Shown: one piece after another, positions 55,075 through 64,000 of the stretch
Layout: each line of letters starts with the position of its first letter
Numbering within the stretch: the first letter of the stretch is position 1
Assembly: GCA_029339505.1 (NCBI GenBank)
Contig: JAQISU010000234.1
Coordinates: 368,501 to 432,500, forward strand
Origin: Unio delphinus
Lineage: Eukaryota; Mollusca; Bivalvia; Unionida; Unionidae
Direction: 5' to 3'
Length of the DNA stretch: 64,000 bases
The notes under the pieces: model-generated
Databases searched by the model: none
What the model was told of the DNA's origin: nothing
What the model saw: the letters and a program-made list of their open reading frames with translations, nothing else
Made by a program: the position numbers and the translations under genes

Positions 55075-55985
55075 GTATTATCACGAGGATACACTCAAGA
55101 GTATAATCAAACTTTATTTTGTCGGATAAACTTCTTCAGTAAGAAACTTACAACACAGATTTCCTCATTCCACAAGCTGATCCATCAATATAGTCACCTA
55201 CAACGATGATTTACATCCTGGTCCTGTCTTATGTGATTGTTGTGCCATGTGATGAAAATCAGCTGTTTTATCAAAACACTCTCGTGGATAATCATCACAG
55301 CGATAATTTGCACTCATCAAATACTTGATATACTCATCATCCCACTATTTTCCTGGTAAATTATTAACCACGGCAGCAATCGCGGTAATATTAGATCATC
55401 CTTGTAAAGAATCATCGATCTGCTTATCAATGTTATCTTGGGGGATTATTATTTTGCAAGATCTTCTTGGACAGACCACGACGAAACAATCAGAGTGAAT
55501 ATACGCGAGGAAATTATCGCATTTATGCTCGGGATGATCCGTGATATAATTGTATCCGTGACGGCAATTGCAAATATTACAAAATTGTCTTCGCCGTCGA
55601 GAGATTGTTAATCTGTTTCCGAGGTTGTTGACTATGCAGGTCAGTTGAACTAATTCCCCGGCCAATGCCAGGGAATTTTAATTAGATCATAATAAAGATG
55701 AAATTATCATCGGAGAGATCAACATCGGATTGATCATCGTAGACGTTGAAGACCATTGACTAAATCATGGTTGGACAAACTAGCGGATCAGGTAATTTTA
55801 TGTTGCTGCCTGATATTAGTTTATTACAACGCGCTAATGGTTTATTCGATTTTGTCGTTGCAAGTTTGATACTATGAAGCCCAGCTTGTTTATGGATATT
55901 GCACTCGTGATTATATGCCGTGGCTGTAGTATTCAGTTCTCGATGTTGTTGAACGCTCACAAGCTCAGCTTTACACAATACTTAA
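55075..55985 (-). pseudogene. Primase zinc-finger plus helicase N-terminus fragment
   Basis: Minus-strand copy of the same gene as at 54291. Its clearest part (55396-55665) has RRRRQFCNICNCRHGYNY and CPRRSCKIIIPQ, a zinc-binding pattern like the C-terminal finger of archaeo-eukaryotic (UL52/D5-type) primases. After stops, DYIDGSACGM reappears near 55180, the start of the helicase. Further N-terminal sequence (55760-55978) ends at a stop. Together this implies a primase-UL9 helicase fusion like those of large DNA viruses. Confidence 0.5.
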
Positions 55986-56475
55986 TATCCGCTTGTCATT
56001 TCGTATACGTGAATCGCAGAATAATCGCACAATGTCGAGAAGTAATTGATTAGTTCTTCGCGCTTTTGGAATTAGTTCGGTGACCGAGGACGGACCTGTA
56101 AAGTTATCAATGACGCGATTCAAATCCTCATCACGTTAAAAGACAAAAACAATTATAATGTTGGATTATTATTCTTGTGATAGATGATAATCAACTGTTA
56201 AACAATAAATCGCATCACTTTTCCTGTCAAAGTAAATGACATCATCGCGATGTTTAACGCTAATACGAGAATAATACTAGCGTAAACAATTATTGTTGGT
56301 GATAGCTAGTTCTTTATAGACGGAATGGCTTTCATCAAATAACATCGCGGTGAAGTACTGGATCTTGTTAAATATACCAGCAAATGCATTTGTGTGTTTA
56401 GTGATAAATTCCATATATAATGTATATCTTAATGGTTTTCACCGGGATCCTCACAAAATATGCGGAAAAACAGCT
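55986..56475. other. Old-element sequence without recognisable gene
   Basis: Fragments with many stops; an AEP-primase N-terminal region would be expected here, but I cannot support it. Confidence 0.4.
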
Positions 56476-56682
56476 ATGATGGTTTTTGCAAAGAAATCAA
56501 AATCAGGTGGTCCAAAACCGTGATTGGTTTGTAAAAGAGGTGTCAGAGGCAAATTTAAACTTTGTTGCCATTGTTGCGGACTTAGATATCGAGCATTAAT
56601 CGAATACTATACTAGAAAAAACCAACCCGCTTCGACCGTTGAAGAGTTTCTACAACAACGCGATAATCCACACGAGACATAA
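56476..56682 (+). pseudogene. Homologue of the two-zinc-finger protein (one TGA)
   Basis: From the ATG at 56476, a frame with a single TGA at about 56521-56523. After it, KRGVRGKFKLCCHCCGLRYR aligns with the second finger of the 45006-45332 protein (GVGVRGKSQLCLACEGKRYR). The TGA falls on the first Cys of that finger, a one-base change from TGC/TGT. Confidence 0.6.
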
Positions 56683-56860
56683 GATTGATGATCTAAGACC
56701 TCTATCATTGATGGGGAAAATATCATAATTATATATATTATTAATGTTTTGATAGTTTCACTACACCTTTAGACAAAATGATTCAGTTGATACGAGACAT
56801 CAGATTGATGATCTTAGTAACTGTCATAATTATATATATATATATTATTAATGTTTATGA
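56671..56860 (+). repeat. ~117-bp tandem duplication
   Basis: GAGACATAAGATTGATGATCT at about 56674 recurs as GAGACATCAGATTGATGATCT at about 56793. Each is followed by ATAATTATATATATTATTAATGTTT with different TA counts. Confidence 0.7.
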
Positions 56861-56919
56861 CAGCTGCTCCACATCTTCAGCCCAAAAGCAATAATAGAGA
56901 GAAACTCTTTCTTATGCAT

Positions 56920-57120
56920 CTTTTCCTTCTTTTCCATAAATAACCTCTTTGATAGTTGTAGTAACGGGTTTGTATAATTGTTCAGCACCTATTGCAAATC
57001 AACTTGAAATTCCTGTCGCTGTTGTAATATTTGTCTTACAGAATCACAAACGGGTATAAATTTCTTAATCGCTGCTAGTTTATATCGTGATAATCTAGTT
57101 GTTAATGATTCTTCTACCAT
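56920..57120 (-). pseudogene. Homologue of the conserved structural-block protein (N-terminus)
   Basis: Starting at 57120, the frame gives ESLTTRLSRYKLAAIKKFIP, aligning with ESLTTRLARERLAAIKKFIP of 42600-42316. A TAG at 56991-56989 ends it. In the next frame EQLYKPVTTTIKEV and IYG continue the match up to about 56925. This shows that the old element and the complete one share virion genes. Confidence 0.7.
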
Positions 57121-57148
57121 TATTGTTATATGATATGATTTAATTCGT

Positions 57149-57300
57149 AGCAGCAGAGAGGGCGTGACTACGAATATGCGTCTCGGTTGGTCAGAAGCCT
57201 TAGTTCTGTTTTTTGAAATTATTTGTTTCGGTTTTGGAGGAGGCCTTTGTTTACCAAATAGACGCCGCTAAACTGTGGTCTGTTCACCCTCTCTGCTGCT
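57149..57300. repeat. Stand-alone terminal module of the Polinton family
   Basis: 152 bp with perfect 14-bp inverted ends, AGCAGCAGAGAGGG and CCCTCTCTGCTGCT, like the outer 162-163 bp of each TIR of the complete element (34803-34965, 51380-51541). The interior differs. It lies 28 bp from the old element's structural gene start, so it marks that element's end. Confidence 0.75.
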
Positions 57301-57516
57301 ATTGTCTTTTCGTTAAGCCTATATAAAAATAAAGATCTTGGCGCACCACAAATCGAAGTGAGAAAGAAACCAGGCCAAATAGCATGATGATAAACTAACG
57401 TGAACATTTGTCTAATGGAAAAAAATCAGATGCCTCTACCGTTTAGAAGTTCTGAGATGATTCAGATTATTTTAATTTATGATTTACCTGGTCGAAGGTG
57501 ATATACAGTTACTTAC

Positions 57517-57744
57517 CAGAGTCACACATGGAAAGAGCTGTTTCAAATGCAGGTGCAGAGTAGTTCCCGTTGTCTTGACAGTAGATGATTGGACACGTCT
57601 TAGTTAAATCGTGTCGGGCATAGGTTATCCCCGGACAATCGTAAAATGCTGCGTCCCCCTGTTTTCCAAAGAGAAGAAAGTTGCCAATGTTGCTGGGAGG
57701 TTCTTGGCATGGTATTTGTATTTGTTTTCGTTTATTGATGAGCT
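57517..57744 (-). CDS. Host exon: sushi/CCP-like domain
   Basis: 228-bp exon bounded by a TTTCGTAG acceptor and a G|GTAAGT donor, with split codons on both sides (phase 1-1), as is usual for modular extracellular domains. It encodes IPCQEPPSNIG, AFYDCPG, KTCPIIYCQDNGNYS and a final MCDS. The Cys spacing and the NG-YS turn resemble a sushi domain, with Tyr in place of the usual Trp and an extra Cys. Its last base plus CG of the CUB exon gives an Ala codon, so the two exons splice in frame. Confidence 0.6.
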
Positions 57745-59500
57745 CTACGAAACAAAGGCGAGTAAGTTAAATTATTGAGTTGATCCGTTATTGAGTTAGT
57801 ATGAGATTGTTGGCGAATGAGCAAGAAGCAGTCAGTAAGCAGATCGAGAACGATATGGTTAATAGGCATGGATTGTTGACTTAATTATTGAACAAACTGA
57901 AGAAAAAAAATAACGAAAGAGAGAATTGATGAAGCAAATGAAATGATAATTAAAACAAATTTGATAAAGTTCTATTATTTAACTTGTCCGGTTATAATTG
58001 TTGCAATGTTATAAATTTAAAAGCTTAAAATAAATTAGACGCAATTAAGAAATGAAGAAAAATAAGTGAGAAATGCGATGAAACAATGAGGTTTGAAAGA
58101 GTCTAGGGAATTAAAAAGTAAAAATGTTTAGATTCTAGTCTAGATTTAAAAATAAACAAACAAACTTGCTTACACATTGCACTCCCTTCTTTGCTTTATT
58201 CTCAAAAAGAAAAACAATCATCAAGGATTGAACACAGTGTCTAAAAGATAACTATGGTCTTGCTTATCTCTTAAAAAGTTTCTTCTTCTGTCTGGCTGAC
58301 TGACAAACACATGCTTGCACCATACGTCGCATCGAAAGTGGGTTATTGTATCTATTGTGTGCGATTTCCGTTCATGATCAAATCTATGTTGATTCCATAT
58401 ATTAATTTAGATTCTGTATTCGTGTCGACGTAGTCTTTGATTGTCGACACACAATATGTGAACATTGACCGCTTACAGTTTGCCAGTTCGGACTTAGGAA
58501 ATCACAAACCCGTTCTTTGTTCATACCGATAAATAACTCGGTTAACAAGAATATGTCATGTTCACAGGTCGCGTGTCCCTAAATCTCTATTGGCATGTCG
58601 TATATGTTGCAAGAGTAGTTACTAAATAACAATGCAAAATCGACCAGTGTGCGTGGTGTAGGCAACCGAGGTATGTGTCTTGCCATTCAGTATATAATAG
58701 CAACAAGTGATGCAGCATTATCGTATGTGCCATCCCACATATTCCATGTTTTATTGATGAATCGAAGTTAACAATGCCGGTTTACCACGTGTGGGAGATC
58801 ATTAATGCATTTTCATCAGCCTAAAGACTCAAGGAAAATCGTTGTTTTCTTCTGTATTAGCAAGTAAATTCAAGGTGATAGCGGCGAGAGCATAGTCAGC
58901 TGAAGTCAATTTTATTTCCTCGAGAAACACCTAGGGATTTCAACGATGAACCCAGACGGCTCGCTGAATAGAACCTGTTTCATTGTCATCCTGAATTCGG
59001 TTCTGGCAGCCTGCAGCAGACAATGGAATTTCAGCAACCATCAGCGTTTTAATAGAAATCTCGTTGAAAATTGTAATGCTTTTAATGAGATTATTTTTGT
59101 CTGCCTCGTATTTTTTTCGTGAGGTGGATTTTATTAATTACGAATGTAACTCCAGAATACTACATTAGTTTATGTCATGCTGCTATATTCGAGTTTCAGA
59201 AAACAACTATGAATTTTCCACAGGCGCATCGATAGATCTCTTTTGGCCATTTGAGCTCGTCAACAACATATTCTTGACCAAGAAAGTCACATCAATGCAT
59301 TTCAGTGTAAATGAAACTAAAAGTTCATATCGATCACGAAATAGGTGCAAGTGTGCCAACAACAAGGAACATATCTGGTACAATGTTGTAAAGACATGTT
59401 AGGGAATCTGCAAATGAAGCTCCATGGCTCATAAATAACCGTTTACATTTCGTCAGCCACCAAAAGAGTCATATGCATATATAATGTCATTTTCAACAAT
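57745..59500. other. Host sequence, no gene seen
   Basis: Presumed intron upstream of the sushi-like exon. Weak hints of degraded viral coding near 58860-59340 on the minus strand (for example KWPKEIY) but nothing I can place reliably. Confidence 0.45.
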
Positions 59501-59534
59501 ATACATCTACTAGCAGCAAACCCTTCATCACACT

Positions 59535-60110
59535 AAACTACATTATTTAATTGGTCCTTAGGTGCAATACGACCTTGTGTTTGGCTCCGAAAATAGCCTA
59601 CGAAAATCTACGAAAATCCAAATTACGAAAAAGACAATGAATGCAGTGAAGTTTAACATATAACCGAAGAAATCTACGAGTGCAGAGTTACAGCGAGTGT
59701 TGGTCCATCCCTGCCGCTTAACCGATGTTTAACATGCTGATGTGATTTTCGTGATTATTTCAATCTTTGTGAAACACCATAGACGAGCCTCTCTGATATC
59801 TGACATGCTTGAGAATTGTTGTTGCTACTTCATCTTTCTCCATGTAATCATGGATTGCATTTCCATCAATGAGATTAATTTCGCTGTTAAATGACGCAGT
59901 GACATACTTAATGGAAACATCAGCGTTGGTTTCCTCGAGGTAACAATTACAGTTAGTTTGTATGAGTTTTATATTCGTATAGAAAGGGCCTGACATGGGT
60001 GTAAATACTGAGACGTATCCTGTACTTGCAGCTCTATTCGGTAATACTGATCAGGGACCTACATTGCTAGAAATATTACTAACAATTTCCGGCATGATGT
60101 GGAGTAAAAT
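59535..60110 (-). pseudogene. Major capsid protein fragment of another Polinton
   Basis: On the minus strand, EINLIDGNAIHDYMEKDEVA followed by TTIL and SSMVFHKD aligns with YLIDGKEIESIDREVDVATT and SMMFAKD of the capsid protein at 4850-6273. Downstream, AIFGAKHKVVLHLR aligns with VIYGAKHTIALVRK. Several stops and frameshifts separate the pieces. The sequence is far from the complete element, so it represents a third, older insertion or a piece of the 53.9-57.3 kb relic moved across the sushi-like exon. Confidence 0.55.
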
Positions 60111-62749
60111 CTGATATTTATTTTAATATTTCCAAGCGAGCCATGGCTTCACGTGGAATTCTGGCCTTGTGGATGAGTTCGTTATTACTGATGTTATGAT
60201 CCGGGTTACACTAGACCTACTTGACATTTTCAGTTCTCCAGCTCCATATTAATGCCAGCTATCAAGCCAAAGCCAGAAGTCTGTCAATCCTGGAGAAGGG
60301 GAAATTGTATCAATGTCCTCATAGCGTTTTGAAACAAAGATAACTCGATTCATGCAAACACATGCGCAGCTGGGCAATATTCCATTGAAGCCTCTTGGAG
60401 TCATTCCATTCATGTCTCTTAAATCCTATCATTATACAAGAAGAATACAAGCAAGCCCAATAAATGTGGAATGCTTTTTTGATCGCATATTTTGTGTGAC
60501 TGGAAACGAGCTTTACCTTACAATTGACATGCTAACAGTCGCAGACGTTTCTGATTCGTTTAACTTTATGATGGATAGAGTCACGCCGTTACTTCAAAGC
60601 GTCAGGCATTAGCTGAAACGGTATTGTAAAAGCAAAGCAAAGTTTGTGGTTTTAACTCGCGTACATATGCAACAGTTGACACAAAGTGGAATACGGGATA
60701 GTGTTACTTTGTTCAACTGCAGTTACACAAGATTAGCAACGCAATATATCTAGTAGCCATACTCAGCGCAATTTTAGACCTAAAGCTGAACAGGACAATT
60801 TTCACATGCAAAGTTGATCTCAATATTTAATAGCTCTTGATGAATTACTTTTGAAAGATGATAAAGCAGCAAACCGACTTCTAGGCAAGGCTGTTATTCA
60901 CCGACAAAAAAAACCTGATGGTGACCGTGGAAACGTCATTTGTTTATGCGGATATGAAGTAGAGTGATAATCTGCAGAAGACGATGAGCTTTCCCCCCAA
61001 AAAAGAGCACTGTACAATCACAAAAATGTAAGGTTGTACGAATGTTTATGGACGAGTGCTGAAGATCACCGAAACATGTAAAGTTAACTTGTTATAGAAA
61101 GAGGCAATGAGGTCAAAATAACAAAAAAAGTGTGGCTTGGCCAGTACTGTACAGGGTTTGCAGCACTCATGCGCAACAAATGCCATGACCATACATATGA
61201 GTGGAGGCAGGGGCTTATCTGATACACAGAACAAACCATTCGCTTCTGGAAAAAACAGATGGTAATGAAGGAATAAATGCAATCCAGTCTCAGGTCAGTA
61301 CGGTTATTGAAAGCGCTCGAATTGTAGCATCCGAAAGCTGCCTTTAGAGGTGTCTTAAAGTGCCTTGCGGTGGTACTGTGTTTCTGTTTTGAAAATCATC
61401 AGTTCGTCGCTGACAACCTCCATCTATTTTGTTTATGGATGCAGTGGGTAGAGGTTATGCAAAATGCTTGATACCCAATGCCTCTAAGGAGTTACCAAGA
61501 TATTTTAGTAACATTTATTCTACAGCTGACAATATGAATATATTTTATAAAATGGTTTAAGTATGCATCAAAGTGTCATAACTTTTAAAGAAAATGATTT
61601 GTTTTTTTCTCGGATACTTTTGATACCACATCTCATACTAAACTTTCTGGGCTGAGGATTCGGACAATGTGGGCATGTGAAAAACCTTTTCTGCAGCTTC
61701 TCGTGGGTCGATGGTTCTTTCCAAGGTTTTCCAAGGTTCTTCCACTACCATATATTCTGACCGATATGTATAGCCTATCCTGTGCTAAAAAAATGGCCTT
61801 AAACCCCACAACTAAGCTTGGTTTTCCTTGTAAACAAACATATGGACACTTTAGTAAAATATTTATATCATTTCATCTGTTCAGATACTACATTTTGTAA
61901 GAAGTGCAACATCGCTGTCGTATTTTACTAGATTAATTGACTAACACTGGTTTAATAAAGATGAGAATATACATAAAAAAAATTAATATTATGAGATAGA
62001 TGCACGCTCCTAAAAACTGAACAAAATGGGAATGTCTATAATTGAACCAAAAAAGTTACAAAAGCATATACAAATGGTTAAATATGTTTGAGAAGCTCTC
62101 ATCTGACTGCAAGCTGATGCTGATTTTAGGTCCAGGTGAACGGTATATTACCTGTTTATGCGGAAGACAAGGAAATAAAATAAAACCTATACACTTTTCA
62201 AGCATTATTCAAAGTATTCAAATTACTATCATCATTCTGAATGTGCGAAACTCAAAATCTGCGAGTTCATATGGAGGATACTTTTCCACAGTGCATCGTA
62301 AGTCTGGACCGAAGATAATTCAGAAGTATTAAATTATTTACAACACACCGACGCCAAGGATATTTGAAGTCTTTTTGAAAGCTCACAGTTAAAAAAAATT
62401 TTTAAATCTAACATTTAAAATCTAGCAATACGGTCCTTAGCTTTTGATGTGTCAGTCGTAATTTAGAGAGACAGGTCGCCGTCATGTCTGGCATACATCT
62501 GGTTGAACATGATCATCTGTGACAGGACTGTCTTATGAATTGTGGATGAGAAAATGATGTCATACAAAATGACTTAATATAGGAATATTCATATAATTGC
62601 TTTAAATAGTATGCCCGATGTTAATATTGGTACCTTTACAGGTCAAACTATTTATTACGCCCTCATAAGCAGAGAATGTTAATCACGTGTTATATTTGTT
62701 TATTTGATAAGGATTTATAAAGTAGCATTAACACTTTTTCATTCATATC
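60111..62749. other. Host sequence, no gene seen
   Basis: Short open frames only (for example 60352-60612 and 61046-61282), without recognisable domains or splice structure. Confidence 0.5.
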
Positions 62750-62968
62750 GCTAAGATGTCTGCAGTGAGGCAGTTTAAAGTGATGTCTAGCACTGGGGCA
62801 TCATGCCGCAGACATGTATCATGATGTCCCAACCTGTCACATTATCCTTGACACTAGGCCGTTTAGCGAGGCAGCTGTTAGTACATTTTTTAAAACCTTT
62901 ATCGAACCCAAGGCATCCCGCTTCCTCGGCGAACGCTCTAAACACTAGGCCACTGGAGCGGTTCACGT
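62750..62968 (+). repeat. Dispersed repeat, third copy
   Basis: Related to 14146-14362. Shared order of ATGTCTGCA, ATGTCTA, CATCATG, CATGATGTCCCA-CC-GTCA and GAGGCAGCT blocks. The small open frame across it is an artefact. Confidence 0.5.
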
Positions 62969-63215
62969 GTGATGTGATCTATTCAAGGAACTTAATAACA
63001 ACGTCATCAAATACCAAGCTTCTATTTGTTTTAAAAGAATGACATATTGAAAGAAACGTTGATAATTTGTGTATTTTTATGTTTTACCATATTGATACTG
63101 AATACATACATAATGAATTTTATAATATAATACCAAGCGTTTTATGCATATTATATTTTTCAGAGAAGAGAAGATATTGATGCAAGGTAATATTGTGTTT
63201 ATAGTATATATGTGT

Positions 63216-63260
<45 letters not shown>

Positions 63261-64000
63261 TTTTTGTAAAGCAACGTTATATGTTAAAAAACACGCGATA
63301 ATGTCTAATTGACTCATTCTTCTTAAAATACCGTCTCAAGTTAGAATAATTAAGAATTGTTATAAAACTGTTCATACTCATTGCTGGAATTGTAGATAAT
63401 ATTGTGTATGATAAATGATATGCTAAGTTAAGATCACACCCCAATACAATTTCTTTGGTGATAAGTACTATGAACGTTTCTAAACACTTTGTTTCGGACA
63501 TCTATTAATCAGACCAGTTCTTGGTAATCTACTGTCTTTACAATTATATATTTTCATTCTTACTTTTTATTGTTTTCTATTGTGTTTTTTAGATGAACTG
63601 ATGGCTAATTCTTTTAAAGTAATTTTGTAGAAATTCGAGAAACATAATTTTTAAAATTTCGACGCATGCGTCAAATGCTCTAATTATTATACTTACTTTT
63701 GCATTAGAATTTAAACCATATGATTCGAAATACACCGGTTTTAAAAAAAAATAATTCTTTGTAATAACCGTTACAGCATTGTGATATTGGTGAATTCTTT
63801 TTATTGATATTTTTTCTGAAAGGCTATTAATATTCAGTAACAAGTATTCATCACAGGATGATATGCTACTGAACGTCTTTTATGAACTGATGGCCAGAAA
63901 TGCTGAATAAATGTTTTTCTGCCAGTTGTTTGTGTCACACTATTGTGTTCTGATGTAAGGCCTTTGACCCAAAATACCAAATCATTGCTTCTACTGGAAT
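62969..64000. other. Host sequence with a TA microsatellite, no gene seen
   Basis: AT-rich. About 40 bp of pure TA repeat lie at 63219-63259. Open frames across and beyond it have no recognisable content. Confidence 0.55.

Larger units (their letters stand above)
53880..55985. repeat. Diverged inverted repeat within the old element
   Basis: 53880-54530 pairs with the reverse complement of about 55140-55910: the same TTATGTTGCTGCCTGAT, CGCGTTGTAATAA, AATTAGTT/GATCAAC and TATCAAATATTTGATGAG landmarks appear in inverted order, with perhaps one base in five differing. It is a second, much older palindrome-like structure than the giant one. Confidence 0.8.
53880..57300. mobile_element. Older, diverged Polinton-family remnant
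   Basis: Collects the pieces described separately: primase zinc-finger and UL9-type helicase fragments in an inverted duplication (53880-55985), a zinc-finger gene homologue (56476-56682), a structural-gene homologue (56920-57120), and a terminal module with the same AGCAGCAGAGAGGG end as the complete element (57149-57300). All genes are broken and differ clearly in sequence from the complete copy. It lies in the intron before the CUB exon. No second TIR was found on its left side. Confidence 0.65.

Noticed and set aside
60352..60612. 86-residue plus-strand frame
   Set aside because: No recognisable content and no nearby related gene; kept as non-coding.

Overview
The window looks like metazoan genomic DNA. 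It is AT-rich, has exons with consensus splice sites encoding a secreted CUB/sushi-type protein, and carries many micro- and minisatellites and a dispersed repeat. From memory that repeat resembles one common in molluscs, so a lophotrochozoan host, perhaps a mollusc, is my low-confidence guess. Almost everything else is an integrated Polinton/Maverick (adintovirus-like) virus-transposon and its relics.

Layout. Positions 1-21947 and about 23928-50506 are the two arms of a giant, nearly identical inverted repeat around a spacer of about 2 kb, which contains an LTR-like sequence with a primer-binding-site-like motif. Each arm holds a copy of the same Polinton plus about 10.9 kb of host DNA. The right copy is complete: 34803-51541, about 16.7 kb, with TIRs of about 214 bp and a 5-bp AAACT flanking duplication. 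The left copy runs off the window at position 1 and has lost about 4.5 kb (replication genes) through a deletion with 3-bp microhomology. In the complete copy, read from its right end, the order is packaging ATPase (pointing outward), zinc ribbon/PLA2, integrase, a convergent replication gene, a zinc-finger protein, an HNH endonuclease, a central non-coding block of about 1 kb, then the virion genes: small proteins, double-jelly-roll major capsid protein, core/pX-like protein, adenain-like protease, fiber-like repeat protein, membrane protein and penton-like minor capsid protein.

The replication gene is the most unusual part. It reads as one long protein joining N-terminal 22-residue repeats, a divergent family-B DNA polymerase, an SF1 helicase and a C-terminal HNH zinc nuclease. 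Five virion genes share an upstream motif close to TTGAAAACACTAG, 12-16 nt before the ATG, and a sixth has a shorter version; this looks like a common late promoter. Most long genes carry nonsense codons or frameshifts, so both copies are dead or dying. Many lesions are shared by both arms and so predate the duplication, and several are CGA-to-TGA-like.

The host gene lies on the minus strand: a sushi-like exon (57517-57744), a CUB exon (51961-52156) and a terminal CUB exon (29302-29443, mirrored at 16403-16544). Their splice phases match, so the complete Polinton sits in the last intron. An older, diverged relative (about 53880-57300) sits in the preceding intron. It shares terminal sequences and small genes with the complete element but carries primase/UL9-type helicase remnants instead of the polymerase. 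A capsid-protein fragment of yet another element lies at 59.5-60.1 kb. I see no convincing gene in the remaining sequence to 64000.
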